From NCBI GenBank assembly GCA_937928295.1, contig CALEYY010000018.1:1-22459 (forward strand): a stretch of 22,459 nucleotides of DNA. Direction: 5' to 3'. The translations under genes and the position numbers were made by a program. This document shows, one piece after another, positions 8,528 to 16,126 of the stretch. Under the pieces are notes generated by a model. That model saw only the letters and a list, made by a program, of their open reading frames with translations. It was not told where the DNA came from and searched no databases. Position 1 is the first letter of the stretch, and every line of letters begins with the position of its first letter. The DNA is from an uncultured Moraxellaceae bacterium. Lineage in GTDB: Bacteria > Pseudomonadota > Gammaproteobacteria > Pseudomonadales > Moraxellaceae.

Positions 8528-9481
8528 ATGGTGCAGAGCAAGTGGCGCTGGCGAGAGCGGGGCTGGCAGATCGGCCTCGGTATGCTGACGGCCGGGCTGA
8601 TGGCTTTGCAGCTCGTCGACTTGCCCGCAGGCAGTCTCGGCGCAGATATCTTCTGGCAGCTGCGCCTGCCGCGACTGGCCTTGGCGGCGTTGTCGGGCGC
8701 CACGCTGGCGCTGGCCGGGCTCTGGCTGCAAACCCTGTTTCGCACGGCGTTGGTTGAGCCCGGCCTGCTCGGCGTGTCCTCCGGTTCGGCGCTGACCGCG
8801 ATCATTTTTCTTGTGCTCTGGCCGGCGGCCTGGGTCTGGATGCCGCTGGCGGCCATTGTCGGCGGTTCGTTGTCGTTGCTGGCCGTGCTGTCCCTGGCGC
8901 GACGCTATCAATTGCAAGGCGAGGCGCTATTGCTAGTTGGCATCGCGCTCAATGCCTTGCTCGCCGCCATCATGCAGATGCTGCTACTGATAAGCCCGGA
9001 TCAGGCGCTGCGTGCCAGCAGCTTCTGGCTCATGGGCAGCTTCGCCTATGCCGAGCCGCGTCTGCTGCTGCCGGCGGCGGCGATCTTGCTGCTGCTCACG
9101 CTCTGGGGCCTGCGTCGTGCCAGTGCTTTTGATTTATGGCTGCTGGGCGAGCGCGAGGCTGGCTATCTTGGCCTGCCGGTGGCGCGTTTTCGCCAGCAGG
9201 TAATCTGGGCCAGTGCCGCGCTGACCGCGCTGGCAGTAGTGCAGGCTGGCAGCGTCGCCTTCATCGGCCTGATGGCGCCGCACATGGCCAGTCGCTGGGT
9301 CGGCTGTAGTCATCGCGCACTAACGCCAGTGGTGCTAATCATCGGAGCCTTGCTGGCGGTACTGGCAGACACACTGGCGCGGACGCTGCTGAGCCCGCTG
9401 GAAATTCCCGTCGGCATCCTCACGGCCTTGCTCGGCGCACCGTTCTTTCTGGTCTTGCTGCGTATGCGGTGGCAGCGATGA
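8528..9481 (+). CDS. ABC importer permease, FecCD family, BtuC-like
   Basis: The membrane subunit of a type II ABC importer for cobalamin, haem or an iron-siderophore. Seen: a 317-residue, highly hydrophobic protein with about nine or ten membrane segments. It carries the family signatures RLPRLALAALSGATLALAG, EPGLLGVSSGSALTA, the ATPase-coupling region GEREAGYLGLPVARFR, and VAFIGLMAPHMASRWVG. Order and spacing follow E. coli BtuC. GGAG at 8517-8520 lies 7 nt before the ATG; an out-of-frame ATG at 8523 is not used. The gene overlaps the ATPase gene by 4 bp. No periplasmic binding protein or TonB receptor is present in the window. Cobalamin is the most likely substrate because of the BtuD-like partner, but a siderophore is possible. 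Confidence 0.85.
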   Translation: MVQSKWRWRERGWQIGLGMLTAGLMALQLVDLPAGSLGADIFWQLRLPRLALAALSGATLALAGLWLQTLFRTALVEPGLLGVSSGSALTAIIFLVLWPAAWVWMPLAAIVGGSLSLLAVLSLARRYQLQGEALLLVGIALNALLAAIMQMLLLISPDQALRASSFWLMGSFAYAEPRLLLPAAAILLLLTLWGLRRASAFDLWLLGEREAGYLGLPVARFRQQVIWASAALTALAVVQAGSVAFIGLMAPHMASRWVGCSHRALTPVVLIIGALLAVLADTLARTLLSPLEIPVGILTALLGAPFFLVLLRMRWQR

Positions 9482-10290
9482 TGCAGATCGCGGCGCAGCC
9501 GCTGCTCAGCCCCGATGGCCGCGTCTTGCTGCAGTTGCCCGAGCTGACCTTGCGTGGCGGTGAATGCTGGCTGGTGCTGGGGCCGAACGGTGTTGGCAAA
9601 TCAACGCTCCTGCGTCAGATGGCCGGCCATGCCAGTGCGCTGGATGGCTGGCGCTGGCAGGGTCGTGCGTTGCCGTCCTGGCACGATACTGGCTGGGCGC
9701 AACAGCGTGCCTATCTGCCGCAACAGCATGGCTTGCGTGCAGCACTCCGCGTTGAAGCGATTGTGCGCATGGGCGCTTTTGCCTGGCAGGGCGTGCATGC
9801 CGATCTGGCTGCGTCGTTCGCGCGTGTTGCGCAGCGCTGGGAGCTTGGGCATCTACTGCAACGGCCGTGGACAGCCTTGTCTGGCGGTGAGCAACAGCGC
9901 GTGCAACTGGCGCGTACGGCGTTGCAGATTCAGCTCGCCGAGCAGAATCAGGCCAGAGTCTGGCTGCTCGATGAGCCCTTGGCGGCGCTGGACTTGCGGC
10001 ATCAGGCCATCGCGCTGAACGCGATGCGAGCCGAGGCCGAGTCAGGTGCGTTGGTGGTCGCCAGTGTGCATGACATGAATGCGGCGATGGCTGTTGCCAC
10101 GCATGCGCTGGTGCTGGGCGAGCGCGAGGTGCTGTGGCATGGCCCGGTCGTGGCGGAGCCGTTGCGCGAGGCGTTGTCGCAGGCGTTTGGTGTGAGGCTG
10201 GGCTGGGCTGTTCTGGCGGGGGAGGATGTTTCAAGTGCCGAGGCCTCAAGGCCCGGCGCTTCAGGGCAATGGCTGCTGCCACTGCCCTGA
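9478..10290 (+). CDS. ABC importer ATP-binding protein, BtuD-like
   Basis: The cytoplasmic ATPase that powers the adjacent permease. Seen, numbering from the ATG at 9478: Walker A GPNGVGKST (35-43), Q-loop region YLPQQHGL, signature LSGGEQQRVQLARTA (134-148), Walker B VWLLDEP (161-167) and switch histidine H198. Between the signature and Walker B lies a short insertion (QLAEQNQARV) like that in E. coli BtuD (ITPQANPAG), the main reason to prefer BtuD over HmuV or FecE types. I chose the ATG forming ATGA with the permease stop; a GTG at 9469 would add three residues. An Ala/Pro/Gly-rich tail of about 20 residues ends in a strong DNA hairpin. Confidence 0.88.
   Translation: MMQIAAQPLLSPDGRVLLQLPELTLRGGECWLVLGPNGVGKSTLLRQMAGHASALDGWRWQGRALPSWHDTGWAQQRAYLPQQHGLRAALRVEAIVRMGAFAWQGVHADLAASFARVAQRWELGHLLQRPWTALSGGEQQRVQLARTALQIQLAEQNQARVWLLDEPLAALDLRHQAIALNAMRAEAESGALVVASVHDMNAAMAVATHALVLGEREVLWHGPVVAEPLREALSQAFGVRLGWAVLAGEDVSSAEASRPGASGQWLLPLP
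10261..10290. terminator. Hairpin across the btuD-like stop codon, possible terminator
   Basis: TCAGGGCA (10261-10268) pairs perfectly with TGCCCTGA (10283-10290), then after one A/C mismatch TGGC (10270-10273) pairs with GCCA (10278-10281) around a TGCT loop. The stem includes the TGA stop and lies between convergent genes. No T-run follows on either strand, so a rho-independent role is uncertain; it may stabilise the mRNA 3' end. Confidence 0.4.
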
Positions 10291-10300
10291 TCGTCGTGAC

Positions 10301-11170
10301 TTACAGCGCCGTGACCGTACCGGCGAGGTGCGGCTTGCCTTTGCGAGCATCGTTCACACTGAAGTTATAGCCGTTGGCCGTAGCTTCCGAGCTGAACGCA
10401 ACCTTGGCCGGCAGCAGCACCGGCAGCTTGAATTGCACATCCACGCGATACGCATTCGGCAAGCGGCCATCCAGCGCCGCTAGGCAGGCTGCCTTGCTCC
10501 ACATGCCGTGGGCAATCGCCTGCGGGAAGCCCAGCAGCTTGGCCGTGGCGGCATAGAGATGGATCGGGTTGCGATCGCCAGAGACAGCGCCGTAACGACG
10601 ACCGATGTCGCTCGGTACCACCCAGATCGACGACGCCGCAGGCATGCTGCGCGTCATCTTCTCGGCCTTGGCCGGCTTCTCGCCCGCAGTCCCTTCGGTC
10701 TTCGCCACCGCCTGACGACGCAGATAGGTGCTGATATCGATCCAGACCTTCTCGTTGCCCACAAAGGCTTCGCTGATCAGATCAAAGGTCACACCCTTGT
10801 CGTGCGGCTGCAGGTTGCCAACCCGGGTGCGGAAGGTCACTTGCTCGCGCACATTGACCGGACGCAGCTGGTCAATCGTGTTGCGCACATGCACCAGGCC
10901 GAGCAGGGCATAGGGGAAGTCGGCATCGGTCATCACGCACATCTGCAGCGGCGTGCTCAGCACATGCAGATAAGTTGACGGCACGGTGTCGCGCAGGGTG
11001 AAACCGCAGGTGCGGTTGTACTCGGCGAGATGCGCGAGATCGATGCTCTGATCACGCAACACCACTTCCAGCGCCGGCAGCGTCTTGCCTTTCTTGCTGA
11101 AGCCGCCTAGCACGGCCTTGGCATACAAGCCCAGTGCATTCGGCGCAGATTTCAATTCACGAACAGTCAT
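10301..11170 (-). CDS. MaoC-family (R)-specific enoyl-CoA hydratase-like protein
   Basis: A two-hotdog MaoC-type dehydratase/hydratase, expected to act on trans-2-enoyl-CoA or (R)-3-hydroxyacyl-CoA. Seen: an N-terminal non-catalytic hotdog (about 1-140), then a C-terminal hydratase-2 domain containing SGDRNPIHLYAATAKLLGF and AHGMWSKA, where the Asp and His of D-x-N-P-x-H are the catalytic pair. I chose the ATG at 11170 because GGAG lies 7 nt upstream; a TTG two codons earlier would be only 1 nt from it. The gene follows the fabG stop by 16 bp on the same strand, so the two are an operon. Hydratase and ketoreductase acting on the same acyl chain is the natural reading. Confidence 0.88.
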   Translation of the reverse strand: MTVRELKSAPNALGLYAKAVLGGFSKKGKTLPALEVVLRDQSIDLAHLAEYNRTCGFTLRDTVPSTYLHVLSTPLQMCVMTDADFPYALLGLVHVRNTIDQLRPVNVREQVTFRTRVGNLQPHDKGVTFDLISEAFVGNEKVWIDISTYLRRQAVAKTEGTAGEKPAKAEKMTRSMPAASSIWVVPSDIGRRYGAVSGDRNPIHLYAATAKLLGFPQAIAHGMWSKAACLAALDGRLPNAYRVDVQFKLPVLLPAKVAFSSEATANGYNFSVNDARKGKPHLAGTVTAL

Positions 11171-11186
11171 TTTCAATCTCCAGCGC

Positions 11187-12593
11187 TTACGCGCCGATCA
11201 GGCTCTGACCGCAAACGCGCACGATGTTGCCGTTGACGGCATTCGAGGCCGGGCTGGCGTACCAGGCGATGGTCTCGGCGACGTCGACTGGCAGGCCGCC
11301 CTGCGACATCGAGTTCATGCGACGACCGGCTTCGCGGATGGCGAACGGAATCGCTGCGGTCATCTGCGTTTCGATGAAGCCCGGTGCCACGGCATTGATG
11401 GTGATGCCCTTGGCCTGCAGGATCGGCAGCATGCTGTTGACCATGCCGATGACGCCGGCCTTGGACACGGCATAGTTGGTCTGACCCATGTTGCCGGCGA
11501 TGCCCGAGATCGACGACACGCAGATGACGCGGCCATTGGCACGAATCGCGTCCTGCGCGATCAGCTCGTCGTTGATGCGCTCTTCCGACGACAGGTTGAT
11601 GTTGATGACCATGTTCCAGAGCTGGTCCTTCATGTTGGCCAGCGTCTTGTCGCGAGTCACACCGGCATTGTGCACGATGATGTCCAGACCGCCGTGGGCG
11701 CTCTTCACATGCTCGGCAATGCGCGCCGGGGCTTCCGCCGAAGTGATGTCCAAAGCCAGCACCGAACCGCCGATTTCACCGGCCACCTTGTTCAGGTCGG
11801 CTTCCTGCTGCGGCACATCGAGACAGATGACATGAGCGCCATCACGCGACAGCGTCTGTGCAATGGCTTCGCCGATACCGCGCGATGCGCCGGTGACCAG
11901 CGCGACCTTGCCGGCCAGCGGCTTGCTCCAGTCCGGTGTTTCGCCGGCGATGCCGGTGGCGGCAATGCGCACGACCTGGCCGGAAACATAGGCCGACTTC
12001 GGCGAGATGTAGAAGCGCAGTGTCGACTCCAGACCGGCGTCGGCGCCCGGTGCCACATAGACCACCTGAGCGGTTGCGCCTTTCTTGGCTTCCTTGCCGA
12101 TGGCACGGGTAAAGCCTTCGAGGGCGCGCTGGGCAGTCGCGTGCTTCGGGTTGTCGCAGAGTTCCGGCGTACGGCCGATGACGATGATGCGCGCCGAGCT
12201 GGCGAGCTTGCGAATGACCGGGCTGAAGAAGGTGTGCAGCGCTTTCAGGTCGTCGGAACGGCTGATGCCGGAGGCATCAAACACCAGTGCCTTGAATTTC
12301 TGGCCATCTTCGGCGGCCGGCGCGTAAGACACCGTCGCCAGACCGGCGGCGGAGGCGAGGCCGTGCACGCTGCTGTCGGCGCTAGCAAAAACTTCGGCCT
12401 TGATATTGGCCAGCACTTGCGTGATGGCGGCGGTCAGGTCGCTGCCGGCTGCGGCACCCACCAGCACAGCACCCTTGACGACGGGAGCTGCCGGATTGAA
12501 ACGATCCAGCGTCAGCGGCGCTGGCAGGCCGAGGTTCTTGGCCAGCAGTTGGCCCAGCGGGGAGTTCACAAAATCAATATAACGATCGCTCAT
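11187..12593 (-). CDS. High-molecular-weight 3-oxoacyl reductase, FabG4-type SDR
   Basis: An NAD(P)H-dependent 3-oxoacyl-CoA/ACP reductase with an extra N-terminal domain. Seen: residues 1 to about 215 form a domain without catalytic motifs (flavodoxin-like in known high-molecular-weight FabGs). The rest is a classical SDR with TGASRGIG (234-241), HNAG (308-311) and the catalytic set S361, Y374 and K378 in SSISGIAGNMGQTNYAVSK. The length of 468 residues is near that of Mycobacterium FabG4 (about 450), against about 245 for ordinary FabG. An AGAGGA lies about 8 nt before the ATG. It is first in a two-gene operon with the MaoC hydratase and diverges from the thiolase, which points to acyl-CoA rather than fatty-acid-synthase-bound substrates; that is inference. 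Confidence 0.92.
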   Translation of the reverse strand: MSDRYIDFVNSPLGQLLAKNLGLPAPLTLDRFNPAAPVVKGAVLVGAAAGSDLTAAITQVLANIKAEVFASADSSVHGLASAAGLATVSYAPAAEDGQKFKALVFDASGISRSDDLKALHTFFSPVIRKLASSARIIVIGRTPELCDNPKHATAQRALEGFTRAIGKEAKKGATAQVVYVAPGADAGLESTLRFYISPKSAYVSGQVVRIAATGIAGETPDWSKPLAGKVALVTGASRGIGEAIAQTLSRDGAHVICLDVPQQEADLNKVAGEIGGSVLALDITSAEAPARIAEHVKSAHGGLDIIVHNAGVTRDKTLANMKDQLWNMVININLSSEERINDELIAQDAIRANGRVICVSSISGIAGNMGQTNYAVSKAGVIGMVNSMLPILQAKGITINAVAPGFIETQMTAAIPFAIREAGRRMNSMSQGGLPVDVAETIAWYASPASNAVNGNIVRVCGQSLIGA

Positions 12594-12894
12594 GATGAGG
12601 TCCTCTCAATAGGTAAAACGCAACAGGTATAACAGCCAAGACTTGGTCGTGAAAAACGACACAAGTCGGAAGATTCTGGCGACATCGGGTCGCAGGTGTG
12701 CGGAGACTAGACAATTCAACAGGAATTGGCGAGTGCTGACGCGCGCGCAACAAATCGCTACCATGCCGTCAACGCAGACTAACAAAGGCAGGCGCGACAA
12801 AGTTTGCCGCAAGCCATCGCATTTGCTGCATTTCGGCCAATGACCTGTAGCACGCTTGTGCTAGCGTGACAGGTGTAATCAACAGGAGTTTCAC
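12594..12894. other. Divergent control region between fabG and thiolase genes
   Basis: This 301-bp gap holds the 5' leaders of both divergent genes. I see no gene in it: the short frame at 12643-12843 has no recognisable product. Two dyads stand out, an imperfect hairpin at 12640-12667 near the fabG side (GACTTGGTCGT pairing with ACGAC-A-CAAGTC) and a larger one at 12843-12874 near the thiolase. AGGAG at 12884-12888 is the thiolase ribosome binding site. Confidence 0.6.
12843..12874. promoter_or_regulatory. Dyad upstream of the thiolase gene, candidate operator
   Basis: ACCTGT (12843-12848) pairs with ACAGGT (12869-12874), and inside it CACGCT (12851-12856) pairs with AGCGTG (12863-12868), with only an AG bulge on the left arm and a 6-nt TGTGCT loop. 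TGTAAT at 12874-12879 is a 5/6 match to a -10 element, so a protein bound to the dyad would block the promoter. No clear -35 is visible. The regulator is unknown. Confidence 0.4.
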
Positions 12895-14172
12895 ATGACC
12901 ACCATTCGTCGCGTCGCCATTGTCGGCGCCAACCGTATTCCGTTCGCACGCTCCAACAGCGTGTACGCCACTGCATCCAACCAAGACATGCTGACCGCCG
13001 CCCTTGACGGCCTGGTCGATCGCTGCAACCTCGGTGGCAAGCGCATTGGTGAAGTGGTTGCCGGTGCCGTGCTCAAGCACAGCCGCGACTTCAACCTGAC
13101 CCGTGAGTGTGTGCTGAGCACCAAGCTCGACCCGCAAACCACGGCTTACGACATCCAGCAAGCCTGCGGTACTGGCCTGGAAGCCGCCATTCTGGTGGCC
13201 AACAAGATCGCCCTCGGCCAGATCGATTCCGGCATTGCCGGCGGCGTCGATACCACTTCCGATGCCCCGATGGCCCTCAGCGACGGCCTCCGTGGCGTGC
13301 TGCTCGAACTCAACCGCGCCAAGACCCCGGCCGATCGCCTCAAGGCCGCCACCAAGCTGCGTCCGAAGCACTTCATTCCGTCGTTCCCGCGTAACGGCGA
13401 GCCGCGCACCGGCCTGGCCATGGGCGACCATGCAGCCATCACCGCCGCTGAATGGCAGATTCCGCGCGAAGAGCAAGACAAGCTGGCCATCGCCAGCCAC
13501 CAGAAGCTGGCCGCTGCCTACGAGCGTGGTTTCTTCAACGACCTGATCACGCCGTACCTCGGCCTCAAGCGCGACCAGAACCTGCGCCCGGAAGCCAGCC
13601 TGGAAAAGCTGTCGACCCTGAAGCCCTGCTTCGGCGATCGTGAGACCGGCACCATGACCGCCGCCAACTCGACCCCGCTGACCGATGGCGCCTCGGTGGT
13701 GCTGCTGGCATCGGAGGAGTGGGCCAACGCCAACAATCTGCCGATCCTGGCTTACTTCATCGATGGCGAAGTCGCTTCGATTGACTTCGTGCACGCTAAA
13801 GAAGGCCTGCTGATGGCCCCGGCCTACGCCGTGCCGCGCATGCTGGCTCGTCGTGGTCTGACGCTGCAGGATTTCGACTACTACGAAATTCACGAAGCGT
13901 TCGCTTCGCAGGTACTGTCCACGCTGAAGGCCTGGGAAGATCCCACCTTCTGCAAGGAGCGTCTGGGTCTGGATGCTCCGCTGGGTTCGATCGATCGCAG
14001 CAAGCTCAACATCAACGGTTCGTCATTGGCCGCTGGTCATCCGTTCGCTGCTACCGGTGGTCGTATCGTGGCCACACTGGCTAAGATCCTCAGCGAGAAG
14101 GGTTCGGGCCGTGGCCTGATCTCGGTTTGCGCCGCTGGTGGTCAGGGCGTGGTTGCTATCATCGAGCGTTAA
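12895..14172 (+). CDS. Acetyl-CoA C-acyltransferase (thiolase, FadI-like)
   Basis: A thiolase that cleaves 3-oxoacyl-CoA with CoA, or in reverse condenses acyl-CoA units. Seen: nucleophile C91 in QQACGTGLEAAI, the HEAFASQ motif, NINGSSLAAGHPFAATGGR with H382, and the C-terminal CAAGGQG with C412, a complete catalytic set. The 425-residue length is longer than FadA (about 390) and close to FadI-type beta subunits (about 436). No FadJ-like alpha subunit is next to it; instead the neighbours are a FabG-type reductase and a MaoC hydratase on the opposite strand. GGAG lies about 7 nt before the ATG. A strong terminator follows the stop. Direction of use (degradation or synthesis) cannot be settled from sequence. 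Confidence 0.92.
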   Translation: MTTIRRVAIVGANRIPFARSNSVYATASNQDMLTAALDGLVDRCNLGGKRIGEVVAGAVLKHSRDFNLTRECVLSTKLDPQTTAYDIQQACGTGLEAAILVANKIALGQIDSGIAGGVDTTSDAPMALSDGLRGVLLELNRAKTPADRLKAATKLRPKHFIPSFPRNGEPRTGLAMGDHAAITAAEWQIPREEQDKLAIASHQKLAAAYERGFFNDLITPYLGLKRDQNLRPEASLEKLSTLKPCFGDRETGTMTAANSTPLTDGASVVLLASEEWANANNLPILAYFIDGEVASIDFVHAKEGLLMAPAYAVPRMLARRGLTLQDFDYYEIHEAFASQVLSTLKAWEDPTFCKERLGLDAPLGSIDRSKLNINGSSLAAGHPFAATGGRIVATLAKILSEKGSGRGLISVCAAGGQGVVAIIER

Positions 14173-14221
14173 TGCCGCAGGTGCGCTGCCTCAGGGTGGC
14201 GCACCTCGCAAATGCTCAAAT

Positions 14222-14251
14222 AAGAAAACCGGCTTTCGCCGGTTTTCTTTT
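14222..14251. terminator. Rho-independent terminator, probably bidirectional
   Basis: AAGAAAACCGGC (14222-14233) and GCCGGTTTTCTT (14238-14249) form a perfect 12-bp stem around a TTTC loop, with T-rich sequence on the plus-strand 3' side and A-rich sequence on the 5' side. It lies between the convergent thiolase and fkpA genes and can serve both. Confidence 0.9.
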
Positions 14252-14313
14252 GCCACTTTTTTGTGCTGGGAAGCTCATTGCCTAAGCAAAGAGCCTCCCA
14301 TACTGAAGGCTGA

Positions 14314-15018
14314 TCAGCCTTCGATCTTCAGCAGCTCGATCTCGAACACCAGCGTTTCGTTGGGGCCGATCTTCTCGCCCGAACCCTGCGGGCCGTAAGC
14401 CAAGTTGCCCGGAATGTAGAGCTTGTACTTGCCACCGACCTGCATCAGCTGAACGCCTTCGGTCCAACCCGGAATAACCTGGTTGAGCGGGAAGGTGGCT
14501 GGCTGGCCACGATCGTAGGAGCTGTCGAAGACAGTGCCATTGGTCAGTGTGCCCTTGTAGTGCACGGTGACAACACTGGTCGCGGCCGGCTTGGCGCCTG
14601 TGCCGGCCTTCAGCGTTTCAATCTGCAGGCCGCTGGCCGTGGTAGTCACGCCAGCACGCTTGCCATTGTCAGCCAGGTACTTGCTGCCGGCGTCTGTGGC
14701 CGACTTGCCCTTGGCTTCCATTTCCTTCATTTTCTTTTCACGCAGCTGTTGCGCCATCGTGGTCAGAATCTTCTTACGCTCTTCGTCGTTGAGCGCCAGT
14801 TCCTTCTTTTCCTGCACATCCTGCAGGCCCTGCTGCAGGGCAGCGAGATCGATATCAGAGCGGATTGGCTCCATCGAGCGGCCGATATCAACACCAATGG
14901 CATAGCTGAATTTCTGGGTATCGGTATCTAGCTTGGCTTTGCTGCTGAACGGATTGTTGCAGGCAGCGAGAGCAAGGGAGGCGATGGCAAGCGTTAACAG
15001 ACGCGACTGGAACTTCAT
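14314..15018 (-). CDS. FKBP-type peptidyl-prolyl isomerase, lipoprotein (FkpA/Mip-like)
   Basis: A periplasmic folding helper that interconverts proline peptide bonds. Seen: a lipoprotein signal MKFQSRLLTLAIASLALAAC with C20 as lipidation site and Asn at +2, which favours the outer membrane. A helical FKBP N-terminal dimerisation domain follows (FSYAIGVDIGRSM onward, about 38-125), then a C-terminal FKBP domain (about 140-234) containing VHYKGTLTNGTVFDSS and VIPGWTEGVQLM. The 234-residue length matches FkpA/Mip proteins. AAGGA lies 7 nt before the ATG. It follows the dehydrogenase on the same strand after 70 bp, so it may have its own promoter. FkpA proteins are normally soluble, while Mip-type relatives are lipoproteins, so the gene symbol is left open. 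Confidence 0.92.
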   Translation of the reverse strand: MKFQSRLLTLAIASLALAACNNPFSSKAKLDTDTQKFSYAIGVDIGRSMEPIRSDIDLAALQQGLQDVQEKKELALNDEERKKILTTMAQQLREKKMKEMEAKGKSATDAGSKYLADNGKRAGVTTTASGLQIETLKAGTGAKPAATSVVTVHYKGTLTNGTVFDSSYDRGQPATFPLNQVIPGWTEGVQLMQVGGKYKLYIPGNLAYGPQGSGEKIGPNETLVFEIELLKIEG

Positions 15019-15088
15019 TTTTTATCCTTCTTGAGGGTAGGTGCGAATTGGTCGGATGCAATCCCGAGGCGCCCGATTGAAGCTTAAA

Positions 15089-15994
15089 TCAGGCGAGCTT
15101 TCCAGTGCTTGCTGCATGAGTTGCTGCAATTTCTTGCAAGCGCTTGAGCAGGCTGGAGGTATCCCAGCGTCCGCCACCCATTGCCTGCACATCACGATAG
15201 AAATCATTGATCTGTGGTGTCAGCGGCAGGTCAAGGCCCATGCGAGCGGCTTCGGCTTCGACAATATCGAGATCCTTGCGCATCCAGTCCACGGCAAAGC
15301 CATGTTCGTATTGGCCTGCAATCATCGTGGTGTGACGATTGGCCAGCTGCCAGGATGATCCGGCACCCTGAGCCACGAGCCCCATGACCTGCGCGACATC
15401 GAGCCCTGCCTGTTGCGCGAAAAGCATGCCCTCGGCAACACCCTGGATGACGCCTGCGACACAGATCTGATTGACCATCTTCGCCAGTTGGCCGCTGCCT
15501 GCGGGGCCGACATGAGCCTGTGCCTTGGCATACGCGGCAAGCACGGGCTGAGCCTTTGCCACTGCGCTGGCATCGCCGCCGCAGAAAATGCTGAGCTGGC
15601 CATTGATGGCACCTTGCTGGCCGCCGGAGACCGGAGCATCGACAAATGCCTGCGCTGGCCTGAGCCATTCGCGTGCAATTTTTCGCGAGATGTCAGCAGA
15701 AACGGTGGAATGGTCGATCAGCAGAGCATGGTCTCGCAAGCCTGCCAGAATGCCTTCCGGGCCCTGCAGGACTTGTGCAAGATCGTCATCGCGACCGACG
15801 CAGGTCAGCACAATGTCAGCACTTCTGGCAGCAGCAGCGGGGCTGGCTGCGACTTGGCCCCCGTAGCTTGCGGCCCAGGCGTGTGCTTTTGCTGTGGTGC
15901 GATTCCATACCGTGACATCATGGCCGGCGCGCTGCAAATGTCCGGCCATCGGGTAGCCCATGTTGCCCAGTCCGATAAACGCTAATGCTGCCAT
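15089..15994 (-). CDS. NAD(P)-dependent beta-hydroxyacid dehydrogenase (3-hydroxyisobutyrate dehydrogenase family)
   Basis: An oxidoreductase of the 3-hydroxyisobutyrate / tartronate semialdehyde reductase family. Seen: N-terminal Rossmann motif FIGLGNMGYPMAGHL with GLGNMG (8-13), the substrate-binding block FVDAPVSGGQQGA (about 117-129), and catalytic K172 in GSGQLAKMVNQ, all as expected. The 301-residue length is normal. The second residue after the Rossmann strand (VWNRT) suggests NADP rather than NAD, because Asn-Arg replaces the Asp typical of NAD users; this is inference. Neighbours give no valine-degradation or glycerate context, so the substrate is open (3-hydroxyisobutyrate, tartronate semialdehyde or succinic semialdehyde). 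Confidence 0.88.
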   Translation of the reverse strand: MAALAFIGLGNMGYPMAGHLQRAGHDVTVWNRTTAKAHAWAASYGGQVAASPAAAARSADIVLTCVGRDDDLAQVLQGPEGILAGLRDHALLIDHSTVSADISRKIAREWLRPAQAFVDAPVSGGQQGAINGQLSIFCGGDASAVAKAQPVLAAYAKAQAHVGPAGSGQLAKMVNQICVAGVIQGVAEGMLFAQQAGLDVAQVMGLVAQGAGSSWQLANRHTTMIAGQYEHGFAVDWMRKDLDIVEAEAARMGLDLPLTPQINDFYRDVQAMGGGRWDTSSLLKRLQEIAATHAASTGKLA

Positions 15995-16060
15995 GTTTGC
16001 ATCCTCAAAAAGTCATGGCGCGCATGATAACCAAGCTTGATCACTCTGCGCACAAGCTAC

Positions 16061-16090
16061 TTGCAAATACGAATCTATCTCATTTACTAT
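16061..16090 (+). promoter_or_regulatory. bfd promoter with candidate Fur box
   Basis: Bases 16065-16085 match the 21-bp Fur consensus (AAATGATAAT, one base, then its reverse complement) at 14 of 20 defined positions, with AAAT and TCATTT outer arms. The site fills the spacer of a plausible promoter, TTGCAA (16061-16066) and TACTAT (16085-16090) 18 nt apart, so Fur bound there would block transcription. bfd is a classical Fur target, which supports the reading. Confidence 0.55.
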
Positions 16091-16126
16091 TGGCATCTGA
16101 TCTCATCCTGTCAAAGGTATCAGTCC

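Noticed and set aside
11085..12632. A 515-codon plus-strand open frame opposite the fabG-maoC genes.
   Set aside because: It is antisense to two genes with clear catalytic motifs, and its His/Asp/Arg-rich translation has no recognisable fold.
12643..12843. A 66-codon frame in the fabG-thiolase gap.
   Set aside because: It has no ribosome binding site and a low-complexity basic product without motifs; the gap is better read as a control region.
12769..13893. A 374-codon minus-strand frame opposite the thiolase.
   Set aside because: It is a shadow of the thiolase, which has all catalytic motifs.
16037..16126. N-terminal extension of Bfd from an upstream ATG.
   Set aside because: The family begins exactly at MYVCLC, the extension has no resemblance to Bfd and would cover the promoter and Fur-box candidate.
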